From Mycoplasma sp. NEAQ87857 (GTDB lineage: Bacteria > Bacillota_I > Bacilli_A > Mycoplasmatales > Metamycoplasmataceae), in NCBI RefSeq assembly GCF_009792315.1, contig NZ_CP045542.1, positions 1 to 64,000 on the forward strand: a stretch of 64,000 nt of DNA, in the 5' to 3' direction. The translations under genes were made by a program, and so were the position numbers. The first letter of the stretch is position 1. Each line of letters starts with the position of its first letter. This document shows positions 47,121-58,040 of the stretch, one piece after another. The notes beneath the pieces are model-generated. The model did not search any database. It was not told where the DNA came from and saw nothing but the letters and a program-made list of their open reading frames with translations.

Positions 47121-47789
47121 TTAATAATTTAAAGCGAATTCTTGATGGAAGAATTTGAAATATTTTGGATTAACATAATATTTAGCAGCAATAGAAATAC
47201 TATCTAAATCATAACCAAATAAAATAACTGTTAATGCAGGATTAAGTCCAAATTTTTCAGTTCCTTCTTCAAACGAAACTTCATACACAACGTTTGTTAA
47301 AGCGTTACGGTTAATTAATAAATCAGTAATTGACTTTCTTAAATTAATTGGTTCAAACTCATCAATGTTTTTTAAAGAAATAAAAATGTCGCTTTCTGCT
47401 ATTAAAACATTGTCTTTATAATATTGTTTAACAAATTTTCTAAACCCTTGAACAAAAATAATATGTTTTTCAGTAGCTCAATCTGGTAATTTATCAACTC
47501 CAAAAATTTCATCACCATAACATTCATCAGCATTAATTAATAATTGCATTGGTTTAATTAAATTATGAAAATTCTCAGCTACAAAATGACCACGTTTTGG
47601 AATAGAATATACTGCTCCTAGTGTTTCTAGTTTTTTATAAGCTGAAACAACAATATTTCTTGAACATTCAAATTTATACATTAATTGGTGTTCGCTAGGC
47701 ATGATTTTATTAATTGGTACTTTACCTGATTGAATTAATTCGATTAAATATTCAACAATTTGTGTACTCTTATTCTTTTTATTATCCAT
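47121..47789 (-). CDS. GntR-family transcriptional regulator
   Basis: A 222-residue regulator. The N-terminal winged helix is visible (QIVEYLIELIQSGKVPINKIMPSEHQ, here split: QSGKVPINKIMPSEHQL and NIVVSAYKKLETLGAVY). The C-terminal half resembles a UTRA-type ligand domain (VYEVSFEEGTEKFG, ILFGYDLDSISIAAKYYVNP). TreR-type members of this group sense sugar phosphates. Position between two maltodextrin units, and CTTG-N6-CAAG sites upstream of them, suggest it controls this regulon. A TATAAT box ends 6 bases before the ATG, with no ribosome site. Confidence 0.85.
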
Positions 47790-48017
47790 ATTTAAATTAT
47801 ACTTAAAGATTTGATTATATAAACAATATTTTATGGGAATAATTGCATAAGATATAGTTAATAAATTGGTGCTTTCTTAAATAGTTTTTAAAACTTAGTA
47901 TTTAAATGGTATAAGTTTGGTTTTTGATATAAAAATAAATATATTTTGAAACTATTTTATTTGGTTTTTATTGAGTAAAATTAACTTCTTGAAATCAAAT
48001 ATGACTATACAAATCTA
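47790..48017. promoter_or_regulatory. Spacer with the GntR-gene promoter
   Basis: 228 bases without a gene. It holds the TATAAT-like box for the regulator (about 47796-47801, complement). A shorter-spaced CTTGAAATCAAA lies near 47990. No terminator for the gene at 48018 is obvious, so read-through into the regulator gene is possible. Confidence 0.4.
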
Positions 48018-49781
48018 TTATTCAATAACTTTATCCTTAGGTTCAATTAAGTATAAAGCATAACCACCTTGATTAACTTCGATATTTCAAGAATTATTTT
48101 TTGCGTTATTTAATAATAGTGGTTTAAAATAATAATCTCTTGAAATCTTAGTAAAAGTGGTTTGATTATTTCTATAATCACAAAAGACAAATAATAAAAT
48201 TTCATTTTTATTATTTGGATTAATTCTTGCTATGCAATTATCCATAAATTCAGTATCAATAAATAATTCATAATCAGCAATAGTATTAATATTAGTTAAT
48301 GCTAAAAATGGATATTTAGTTCTTAACTTAGACATAAATTCGATTAAATTTACTGCATTACTTTGGTTATAACAATCTTCAAAATCACCATTGGTATATG
48401 AATGAGTTTGCATCACTATTTGTTTATCATTACAATTATCCTTGATTAAAAGATAATTTTGATCCTTTCATTTTAAAGGTTCTCTTAAAGATAAATCTCC
48501 ATATTTTCAAGTTCCTTGAAAATATAACTCATTAGCATAATAAATAATTGGAACTCCTGGAAGAGCAAATAACACAAATAATGCTTGATCTTGGTATTGT
48601 TTAATTTGATTATTAATTGGTTTTAGCATTTTACTTTTATTAAATTTCAATGCTTTTTGTTTAAAATTATCTATTCATCTAGCACTATCGTGATTATCTA
48701 AAAACGGCATTAAACTAGCATTATATTTTTGATATTTGGTTACTAGATCATTTAATTTTAAATGATCTATAGCTAAATTATGATTATGTCTAAAAAGTTT
48801 ATACCCTTCATAAATAGTATCTAAACCTTTAGTATCTTTATAAGATAAATATTTTAATCCTTTAGTTGAATTAGAATTTAATCACTCACCAAACATAAAT
48901 ACTTCTTCTCTATTTTGCTCATTTGTGATTTTATTACTTGCTTGTCTTAATAAATTAAAAATTTTAGCTTCATTGAAGTTATTTTTGGTTTCTAATTCAC
49001 TAGAATAAAATTCTTGAATAGCATCATATCTAAATCCATCAACCCCTATTGCAGTTCAATATTGTTGAATTGCTATTAATTGCTCTATTACTGCTGGATT
49101 ATCTAAATTTAAATCAGGCATCCCTTCTCAAAATCGACCAAGATAACTGGTTTGATTAATTGTTTTTGCTTGATCAACATTAAGATATTTGCTACGATGT
49201 TTAGCTGAATCAACTTTAGTATCACTATCAATAAATTCAACATTTAAACGATAAAAATCTTTAAATTGCTCATTATTGTTATATAAAACTTCTTGAAATC
49301 ATGGATGTTCATAAGAAGTGTGATTAAATACTAAATCCAAGTAAACCTTAATTCCTCTAGCATGACAAGCATTAACAAAATCTAAAAAAGCATCCATTCC
49401 ACCTAATTGACTAGCTACATCACAATAATTCACTACTGAATATCCATGATAATTAGAACTAGGATGAATAGGACTTAATCAAATTTGATCAACACCTAAA
49501 TTATCAATATAATCTAATTTATTGGTTAAACCTATAAAATCACCAATGCCATCATTGTTACCGTCAGCATAGTTATAAACTAATACTTGATATACGATAT
49601 TTGTATTTTTATAATTTTGTAATTTATTAGCTTTTAAAGCAAATTTATATAAATTTCTATAATCTATTGGTAAGTTGGTTATTTTATATTTTGGATCATT
49701 TCAAATTGCAATTGATCCATTTTTTAATTGCTGTTTTAATCTCTTTTTAAAATAATATTTATCGTTTAATCAAAATTTCAT
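48018..49781 (-). CDS. Cytoplasmic GH13 alpha-amylase-family enzyme
   Basis: A 587-residue GH13 protein without signal peptide. Motifs: [43 protein letters not shown] (nucleophile Asp), MFGEWLN (acid/base Glu) and [10 protein letters not shown]. It is close in layout to the lipoprotein amylases at 61107 and 63059 (shared NTSYEHPWF-type segments), so it looks like a cytoplasmic paralogue acting on imported glucans. TAG and two TAA codons cluster at its end. The start ATG follows a TATAAA box by 8 bases with no ribosome site. Confidence 0.88.
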
Positions 49782-49822
49782 AATTCTATTTTATAAAGTT
49801 AAATATTAAATAATAGTAATTT

Positions 49823-49836
49823 CTTGATGCATCAAA
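49823..49836. promoter_or_regulatory. Operator-like palindrome upstream of the cytoplasmic GH13 gene
   Basis: CTTGATGCATCAAA, containing the perfect 12-base palindrome TTGATGCATCAA. It lies just upstream of the -35 position of the leftward promoter. Matches the sites at 47025, 47052 and 61092. Confidence 0.55.
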
Positions 49837-49862
49837 AAACAAAGACCTTTGGTCTTTGTTAT
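49836..49862 (-). terminator. Terminator after the membrane-protein pair
   Basis: Perfect stem AACAAAGACC/GGTCTTTGTT (49838-49847 with 49851-49860), next to the stop of the gene at 49863. Confidence 0.8.
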
Positions 49863-50625
49863 CTAAAAGTTATAAGCACTTAGTAATTTATTTTTAGTTT
49901 CTTCATCAATTTGCGTTAAATCATCATTTAAAATGGTTGATGTAATTAAATAAAATAATAATTGTTTGTCTTTGATATCGCTAATTGATTTTTCAAATTC
50001 TTTTAAGGATAAAATGTTTTTAGGTATTAGTATATCTTTAGTTTTTATTTTAACTTTAGAAAGTTTTAATGTTAAAAACTGATTATAATTTGCTTCAAGT
50101 TTTTGATCAAAAACATAAATTTGATTAAATTCTAATTCTTTAGTTTCGTTATATGTTGCTTGAATTTTTTTATAATCAGATTTTAAGCTTCATACTATTC
50201 CTCCAATAGGGATAATTTCACCAAAAGCAACCATTAATACTAAAAAAGTTGTTTGTTTATCAATTGTAGAGGATTCTATTGGAGTTATTAATAAGTTATT
50301 TAAATCAATTTTGGGATTAAAGTCATTTGTTGCAAAAGCTAAAATCGCTATTATTATCCCTATTAAAAAAACAGATATTAAAAATAAGATTCCTGCTAAA
50401 GCATATTTTTTAATTAATGTTTGATAGTAATAATTCTTAAATACTAATAAACCATCTTTATAATGCTTATCAATTTTTGAAACATCTTTATTTCTTCCTA
50501 TAAAACCAGAAAATGCTTTTATTAGTGTTTTTGCATTTCTATATTTACTAAATATAAAGAAGTTTATAACTGAACTTAACCCAATTAATGCTATATAAAA
50601 AAAATACAACTGGATATGTGACCAT
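49863..50625 (-). pseudogene. Membrane protein, frameshifted in a T8 run near the start
   Basis: About 253 residues with two to four membrane segments (LIGLSSVINFFIF, YALAGILFLISVFLIGIIIAI, TTFLVLMVAFGEIIPIGGIV) and a soluble C-terminal half. The expected start is ATG 50623-50625 behind AAGGAGAAG. Seven codons later a run of eight T (50597-50604, complement) puts the rest out of frame; seven T would join them. An in-frame TTG at 50609 has no ribosome site. It is a paralogue of the next gene (shared FKDGxxxxKNxY region). Unknown function. Confidence 0.6.
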
Positions 50626-50638
50626 ATTCTTCTCCTTG

Positions 50639-51371
50639 TTAAAAAGTGTAAGCACTTTCTAATTGTTCTTTTATTTTGTTAGTTAATTCGATATTTTTAT
50701 CAAATAATATAGTTGAGATTATTAAATAAAATAATAATTGTTTATCTTTTTCATCTTTAATTGATTTATTAAATAGTTTCATTGACCAAATATTTTCAAA
50801 AATAGTAAATGAACCAACACTAAGGTTTGCTTTAGGTCAATTTAGATTAAGAAACTTTTTATAATTTACTTTTAAATTATTATCAAAATTATCTAATTCA
50901 ATAAATTCTATTTCGTTAATTTTTTGAATATTTTTGTTCATTGATTTGCATGTTCTAAATTCTAAAAAACCCAAAAATAAAATGTTAAAAATCATAAACA
51001 ATCCAAAAAATAATACAAAAAATGATTCTTTTCAACCTGCTACATTAGGTATTATTAACATTAATTCTTTACTAGTATTAAGACCAATAGCACCAATTGT
51101 TATTCCTATAGAACCAAGTATCAAAGTAACAATAAATAAATACATATAGTGTTTTTTTAACATAATTTTTTAAATAGAAATTTTTAAGAATTTGATAACC
51201 ATCTTTAAAACTTTTATCTATGTTGTTAAATTTTTGATCGCTATTAATAAAGTTGTTTAATACTTTAAGTAAATGATCAAATCTATTAAAACTTCATACA
51301 TATAAAGCAAAAATTAATGTTCAAATAAGAAATATACCAAAATACACATATACCATTCAAGTCTTAATCAT
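50639..51371 (-). pseudogene. Membrane protein paralogue, frameshifted in an A7 run
   Basis: Paralogue of the gene at 49863. From ATG 51369-51371 (AAGGATAAAT before it) it reads MIKTWMVYVYFGIFLIW and continues to KNFYLKNYVKK. A run of seven A (51152-51158, complement) then breaks the frame; six would restore it and lead to HYMYLFIVTLILGSIGI and the rest, ending at TAA 50639-50641 (ESAYTF). The ORF from ATG 51161 alone would give a fragment. Two to four membrane segments; family not recognised. Confidence 0.6.
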
Positions 51372-51494
51372 ATTTATCCTTTTTAGTTTAATTAAATATC
51401 TTTATTTAAATTTTAATTTAATTTATTATTAAATGAAAAAAATAATTATAAGTGCTTAATTGCAACAATTATATACTTTTTGATTTAATAAATA

Positions 51495-51526
51495 TAAAAA
51501 ATCAAGGGTTAAACCCTTGATTTTGT
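51495..51526 (-). terminator. Terminator of the maltodextrin transport operon
   Basis: Stem AAAATCAAGGG/CCCTTGATTTT (51498-51508 with 51514-51524); the stop of the gene at 51509 lies in it. The spacer 51372-51497 shows no other feature. Confidence 0.8.
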
Positions 51527-52243
51527 TTGTACTTTTTGGTATTTTTTAGTTATATTATTTAAAATATGATCAATTTGATTTTTATCTGATTCAGTAGAAA
51601 CATAACTTGTATTTAGATAGATATCTTTGGTTAAATATCCAAGTTTTCTTTTAGCAATAATTGCTAAAATCAATGAACTAAATGCACCAAACATAGATAT
51701 TCATGCTATTGCATATGACATTTTGTCCATTAGTATTGTTTTATCAATAAATACATCAGCATTAGATGCTTTAATTGTAATAATGATTTTTGGTTCAGTT
51801 GGTTGAACTGAAATTAAAATAAATGTAAAAGCAAATGCTAAAGTTGATAATAAATACATTGTTTTAAAGAATTTATCACCATTATATTTGTTTTTTCATA
51901 ATAAAACTTGTGCAACAGTGATTAATATTAATAATAATGCTTGAGTAGCAATGATTAATGAACTAAACACTGTAAAAACATCTTTTAATTGAAAACTTGG
52001 AGAATTTTTATAGATAAAATACTCAATTTGTTTTGGTGTTAATTGATTTTTTATATCTTTAGAAATTTTGTTCTCTTTTAATCAATCAAGCTCTTGAGTA
52101 ATTCTTTGGTAAAACTCAACAATTAAAATTGATATTAAAATTATTGAAAGAATTGATAAAAGAGTAATAGCTAATAATATTAATTTTCTTTGTTTATAAT
52201 TTTGTGAAAATTTAAATTTGGTGGTTTGATTTTCTTTTGTCAT
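51509..52243 (-). CDS. Hypothetical membrane protein of the transport operon
   Basis: A 244-residue protein with about four membrane segments: residues 20-45 (LILLAITLLSILSIILISIL), 85-110, 125-142 and 175-195, with a basic C-terminal tail (KKYQKVQTKSRV). Its ATG overlaps the malK-like stop by one base (TTAGTTAA region, reverse TAATG), so it is translated with the transporter. Family not recognised. A role as an accessory subunit is only inferred from position. Confidence 0.78.
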
Positions 52244-53454
52244 TAGTTAACTCTATTTGTAGTTTCTTTATCAAAAATGTGAATTCTATCTTGTTCAAAT
52301 GAAATAAAGACATTTGTGTATAACTCATATTCAACATTATTTGAAGCATTAATTATAAACTCAATATCTTCAGCTATTTTAACTGCTATTAATTGATCTT
52401 TACCAATTAACTCAATGTTTGTAATTTTTCCACTAATAGATCCTTGAACTTCTTTATTGTGAATTTTAATATCTTCACTTCTAAATCCAACTACTAATTC
52501 TTGATTACTTGATAATTTAGATTTAACATCAGCATCTACAGGTAATTGAATTACTTTTCCTTCAGTTTGGATTAATCCATCAATGTATTTTGCATCAAAG
52601 GTATTCATTGTTGGTGAACCAATGAATTTAGCAACAAAGATGTTTGCGGGTTTGAAATAAAGTTCTCTACCTGTACCACTTTGTTGAATGCTTCCGTCGT
52701 TAAATACAACAATTTGATTACCCATTGTCATAGCTTCTAATTGGTCGTGAGTAACATAAATACTTGTAGTATTAAGCATACGGTGAATATTAACAATTTC
52801 TCTACGCATGCTTTCTCTAAGTTTAGCATCTAAGTTTGATAAAGGTTCATCCATTAAGAAAACAAGAGGTTTTCTAGCAATAGCTCTACCAATAGCAACC
52901 CTTTGACGTTGTCCTCCTGAAAGGTCTCTTGGTTTTCTATATAGATACTCATCGATTCTTAAGATTTTAGCAACATCTTTAACTCTACGGTCAATAATAT
53001 CTTTACGCTCTTTAGCAATTCTTAGACCAAATGAAATATTATTATAAACGTTCATATGTGGGTATAAAGCATATGATTGGAAAACCATAGCGATATCACG
53101 TTCATTAGGTAAAAGGTTGTTATATCTTTTATCATTAAATAATAAATCACCTTTAGTAATAGAGTTTAAACCAGCAATCATTCTTAATAAGGTGGTTTTT
53201 CCACAACCTGAAGGTCCAAGGAAAATACAGAATGTTCCAGGTTTAATTTCTAAATTAATATCTTTAAGAGTATATTTTTCATTTCCTTCATATTTTTTAG
53301 AAATATTAACTAATTTAATGTGAGCACCTTGATTATTTTTATAATTTTCTCCAACCTCTTGAATCATTTTATCAATGTCAATTAATTCAAAACCATTGTC
53401 TAATTCAACTGGTTCAAAAACTATATCTTCTTTTTTATTCTTTTTAAAAAACAT
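52243..53454 (-). CDS. Sugar ABC transporter ATP-binding protein (MalK/MsmK-like)
   Basis: A 403-residue CUT1-type ATPase: Walker A GPSGCGKTTLLR, Q-loop FQSYALYPHMNV, signature DLSGGQRQRVAIGRA, Walker B LVFLMDEPLSNLDAKLR, switch His in YVTHDQLEAMTM, and a C-terminal regulatory TOBE domain (VVGFRSEDIKIH). It has an extra ~45-residue N-terminal segment before the ABC domain. GAAAGGAT precedes the ATG. It energises the MalF/MalG-like permeases encoded directly upstream. Confidence 0.95.
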   Translation of the reverse strand: MFFKKNKKEDIVFEPVELDNGFELIDIDKMIQEVGENYKNNQGAHIKLVNISKKYEGNEKYTLKDINLEIKPGTFCIFLGPSGCGKTTLLRMIAGLNSITKGDLLFNDKRYNNLLPNERDIAMVFQSYALYPHMNVYNNISFGLRIAKERKDIIDRRVKDVAKILRIDEYLYRKPRDLSGGQRQRVAIGRAIARKPLVFLMDEPLSNLDAKLRESMRREIVNIHRMLNTTSIYVTHDQLEAMTMGNQIVVFNDGSIQQSGTGRELYFKPANIFVAKFIGSPTMNTFDAKYIDGLIQTEGKVIQLPVDADVKSKLSSNQELVVGFRSEDIKIHNKEVQGSISGKITNIELIGKDQLIAVKIAEDIEFIINASNNVEYELYTNVFISFEQDRIHIFDKETTNRVN

Positions 53455-53455
53455 A

Positions 53456-54409
53456 TTATCCTTTCACCGCTCCATCACTCAATCCACCAACAATGTATCT
53501 TTGAAGGTACATAAATAGACCAAAAGCTGGTAATGAAGCTAATAATGAACCAGCTGTATAAGCTCCTGCTTGAACGTGTTTTGGTTCAGTATCAATAAAT
53601 TTATTTAAACCAACTGCTAAGGTTCTTTGTTCATCACTAATAAGAACGAATTTAGGTAAAATAACATCAGTAAATGGAATTAAGAAACTTCATAAAGCAA
53701 CCATAATTAACGCAGGACGAATAACTGGAATTAAAATTTTAAAGAATAATCCTCAGTTAGTACATCCATCAATTTTTGCTGAATCATCCAATTCAGTTGA
53801 AATAGTATCTAAATAACTTTTAATCATAAAGGTATTTCCTGCAATTGCTCCACCTGAATAAATAATAACAAGCATAGAAACTGGTGTAATACCAACAGAT
53901 CCACCCATTTGTACTAAGATATATAGCACAATTAATGATGATGTTGCAGGTATCATTTGTAACATCATAATAATGGTTAGCGAGTGTTTTGATCCTGCGA
54001 ATTTAAATCTTGAATAAGCATAAGCGTTTAACGCAACAACTACAGTTGAAACAATCGCTGTAATTCCTGCAATATATAAAGTATTACCATATCAAGTTAA
54101 ATAGTAACTTGTAGGATTGGTAAATAAATAAGTAAAGTTGCTAAAACCAAATTCAAAAGGTAATAAGGTAACAACCCTTGGGTTATTAACGTTAAATGAA
54201 GCAACAATTAATGAAGCAATTGGGAAAATAATTACTATAGCTCAAACAATTAAAATAATGTAATTGAAAAACAATCAAATAATTTCTAATAATGAAGGTG
54301 GTTTAGTATCAGATTCGTTGAATTTTATTCTTTTAGGCTCGAGTTTATGTGGTTTTATTGCTTTTTTGTCAAATGCAAACTTATAAAAACTTTTTCTACT
54401 TGAAAACAT
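53456..54409 (-). CDS. Maltodextrin ABC permease, MalG-like
   Basis: A 317-residue CUT1 permease with about six membrane segments. The EAA loop that docks on the ATPase reads ELDDSAKIDGCTNWGLFFKI, and the C-terminus SGGLSDGAVKG is typical of MalG proteins. The N-terminal 40 residues are basic and cytoplasmic. GAAAGGAT lies before the start, inside the 2-base spacing from the MalF gene. Many TGA codons are Trp. Confidence 0.93.
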
Positions 54410-54411
54410 TC

Positions 54412-57400
54412 TTAATCCTTTCTAGACATAGATTTAATAAATCCACGTGCTGCTAATCCAATACTGAATAATGATGCAATAGTTGTTAATGCAGCTGAGA
54501 ACGCTAAGTTACCAACGATTTGTACACCACCAGTTGTTAGTTTATAAACTCAAGAAATAATAATATCTGTAGCACCTTCGTTAAATGGTGTTGTGTAAGG
54601 GAAAGCAGGTCCTCCACCTGTAAAGATAGAAATTGTAGTAAAGTTGTTAAATGCTCCTACAAATTGTCCAATAAGCATAGGTGCTATCCCTAATAATAAT
54701 GATGGTAAGGTTAAATAAGCAAATAAGTGTTTTCCTTTAGCACCATCAACAGATCCAGCTTCATAAATATCTTTAGGTATAGATTGTAAATTACCAGTAA
54801 CTAACATAAAGATTCAAGCATAAGCAATTCATGTTTGAACAATAATTACTAAGATTCTAGCTGTAGTAATTTCATTTAATCAAGCTCTTCCTGGTATTCC
54901 TAAAATATTTTTAAGCAAGAAGTTAACAATCCCAACATCTCCTGCTACAAACATGTTTTTAATAAAACTTAATGTAACAAAGGCAGGAATTGCTCAAGGT
55001 AAAATAAAGATTAATCTAAAGATTTTCTTCCCTTTAAGTCTATTGTTGTTAGTTAAAACAGCAATAATAATACCTAAACAAATTGGAAGAATGGTTGAAG
55101 CAATAGTTCAAATAATTGTTCAGCTAAAAACATTAGCAATTGATCCAATTAAATTAAGATCTCTAAATTGTCATCATTTACCTCATTGTTCTAATCCAAC
55201 TCAGTCAACAGTTTGAGTAGAACCATTGTGTAAGTATCCTAAGTTAGTAAATGAAATTAAGATAGAAGTAACTACAGGTGCAGCTACAATGAATATCATT
55301 AAGAATCATCCTACTAAGGAAATCATTCAAGGGAATCCTGAAGTATTTAGTCATCTTTTAGTATGACTTCATCTACTTGGTCTAGTTCCCTGTTGAAGGA
55401 ATTTAGCTACCCTATAACTACCAATAGCTGAGACTAAGAAATAAATTAATAAAAGGGTCATGAAGATAATTGATACCACACCACCAAATAAGTAGTATCT
55501 AGCATCAATAAATACCCCATTAACTGCATCAAACTTATCATGTCCTAAAGTAAATAAACCTTGAATACCATCAATTTTATTTCAGTAAGCTCCAAAAGAA
55601 AACGGAACTACTAAACTTCAGCATAAAAGTGATACAAATAACATGATTGAACCTTTAAGGTATTGTTTAAATCAAATAACCTCAGGTAATCCAGGAAGTA
55701 TTAAGCTTAATAATGGAGCATATCATTTTAGATGTTTAACACATTCTACAGGAATGGTTTTTTGTGCTTCATTAATTTTACTTTCATAGATTTTTTTGTT
55801 AATTTTGTTTTCAGCTCTTTTTCTTAAAAAGTGAGATCTTAAAATATCTTTATTTTTTAAGAAACTTGATTGTAGTTTAATTTCATATTTAGATTCTTTC
55901 AATTTAATTTTTAATTCAATTTTTTTGTTTTTAAATGCTTGTTTTGAAATTTCTTTATTTTTAATTCTGTTTTTTGCTTCTTTTAAATCTTCTTTATATT
56001 GCTTATCAATAAGAGCAAATTGTTCTTTATTTTCTTGTTTTTCTTTAATTAAAACATTATCTAATTTTAAGGTTTCTAACTCATATAAAGCAATTACTTT
56101 TTCTTTTAGAAATTTGATTCTAGTTTTGTAATCATCTACAAAACGATCTTTTAAAGCTTTTGAATATTCTTCTTTAAATAAATATTCATAGCTATATCCT
56201 TTATAAGTATTTGCTAATAATTCTTGATATTGTGATTTTAATAAGGTTAATCCACCTTTTTTAGAACTTTTAATATTTGAACTACTTAAATAGTTTTTAA
56301 CTGCGATTTTTAATAAAAGATTCTTTCTTTGATCATCAACAGTTAAATTTGCAAAATATTGTTTTTGAGCTTGAATTTCTTTTATTAGTTGTTCTTCATT
56401 TAATTTTTTATAATCAAACACAACTTTTTGGTGTGGTATATTATGATTTTCTAAAAATCTTGATAAATCCTTAAACACTCTTAAAGTGAATATTAAATTT
56501 TGTTTTTTAATATTTTGTTTGTAAACTAATTTTAATTTAGTTTGTTGAGCTTTAGCATGGTTTTTAATTGCTTGAATTTTGTCTTTATTTGCTTGATCTG
56601 CTGCAATAATTTCTTGCTTATGAGCATTAATTTTTGTTAAAGCTTCTTGCTTGTATTCATAAGATTTAATTCTAGCTGCTTCAATTTTTTGATTAAACTC
56701 AAACTCAAGTTCATTAATTCTTTTATTTGCGTTTAAAATGATGTTTTTACGTTCTTTTTCATAAAGTTCATATTGAAGTTGTTCAGTTTTTTGATATTTT
56801 TCAAGCAATTCATTTCTTTTATTTAATAAATGAATTCTTTGTTTTTCTAATTTATCAAAAAAGTCTTTTAAATATTGACTAGGATTATCTAATTGACTTA
56901 AAATTTCTTTTTCAATTGGTAATAAATCTTTATTTATTTTGTTAAGATCAAAATCTCTATCATTAAATTTATTAATATAAATTAAAATAGTGCTTAAAAT
57001 ACAATATTTATGAAATGTAATATTTTCTGATAAAGATGTACTTTTATAAATCTTTTGAAGATTATTGACTTTGTCTTGATAATCATCAGCTGATTTTTCT
57101 AATGAATAAATATAATCTTTTATGTATTGTTTAGTGTTTTGCTTATCTTTTTTAAGTTTTGATAATTCATATTTAATAATTTTTTTATCACTATCAACAA
57201 AATCAAGTTTTTTAATCGAATCTTTAAAAACTTTGATTTTATTTTTATAAGCAACTAAATGGCTAGCAAGTTCTCTTTTTAAGTTATCCTGGATTTTAGT
57301 TCTAGCACGTAGGTATAAGTCTTTTTCAATTGATATATTAATTTTTAAATTGTCTTTTAAACGTGTAAAAACATTATCAACTTGATGTTTATAACTTTTT

Positions 57401-57474
57401 AAATTACTGCTAGATTCTGGTAAAACAGGATCAAAGGATTCACCATATCAGTTATACAGTTTTAATTTATCCAT
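54412..57474 (-). CDS. MalF-like permease with ~580-residue coiled-coil N-terminus
   Basis: A 1020-residue protein. Residues 1 to about 580 are very rich in Lys, Glu, Gln and Leu and look like long coiled coils (ELEFEFNQKIEAARIKS and many similar heptads). From about 585 the membrane domain starts (WYAPLLSLILPGLPEV) and carries a CUT1 permease with the EAA loop DIYEAGSVDGAKGKHLFAYL and seven or more helices. AGGAGG lies before the ATG. Ordinary MalF is about 450-520 residues, so the extension is remarkable. The frame is continuous with TGA as Trp. Confidence 0.9.
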
Positions 57475-57477
57475 ATA

Positions 57478-58014
57478 CTACCTCCTTCTTTTTGCTACAT
57501 GTATTTTATACCATTCATAATGGTGCATTTTACGTTGATTTATAAATTTAATAAACATATAAATCAAGAATAACACAATTAAAATGCTATTTATCGTTAT
57601 ACCAATACCAATCTTGTATTGGATAGGTTGTAATTCATAACTTGTTATAGAAACATAAGGTATTGCTGCAATAGCTATAAATATACTAATTCAGAATATG
57701 AAAAATAGATATCCTGCTTTTAATTTGTTTCTTAATAAAGATATATAAAGTAAGAAAAAAAAGATAGTTAAGCTGTTTCCTATATAAGAAAGTATAGTAC
57801 CCATATAAACGAACTTTACAAAACTATCTTTATTTTTTTCATTAATTATTTGATTTGTGCTTTTTAAATGATTTTCAAGACCAGTATTTGTAATACCGAT
57901 CAAGAATAGCGAAAGCATTCAAATTAATAAGAGCAAAGTAATGCAAGATATCAAAGAAAGTAAAACATAAAATTCATTTTTCTGAATATTTGTTTTAAAT
58001 TTTTGATAATACAT
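57478..58014 (-). CDS. Hypothetical membrane protein in the transport operon
   Basis: A 178-residue protein with four predicted membrane segments (YVLLSLISCITLLLLIWML, YMGTILSYIGNSLTIFFFL, GYLFFIFWISIFIAIAAIP, IGITINSILIVLFLIYMF) and a basic tail ending RKMHHYEWYKIHVAKRRR. It lies 26 bases after the binding-protein stop and 3 bases before the MalF-like start. No ribosome site is obvious. Function unknown. Confidence 0.78.
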
Positions 58015-58040
58015 TGTTAGTTTGTTTTTATTATTTACCT

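Noticed and set aside
47025-49836. Catabolite repression (cre) sites at the maltodextrin palindromes
   Set aside because: The palindromes lack the central CG and the TGNNANC half-sites of cre; they fit a CTTG-N6-CAAG pattern better.
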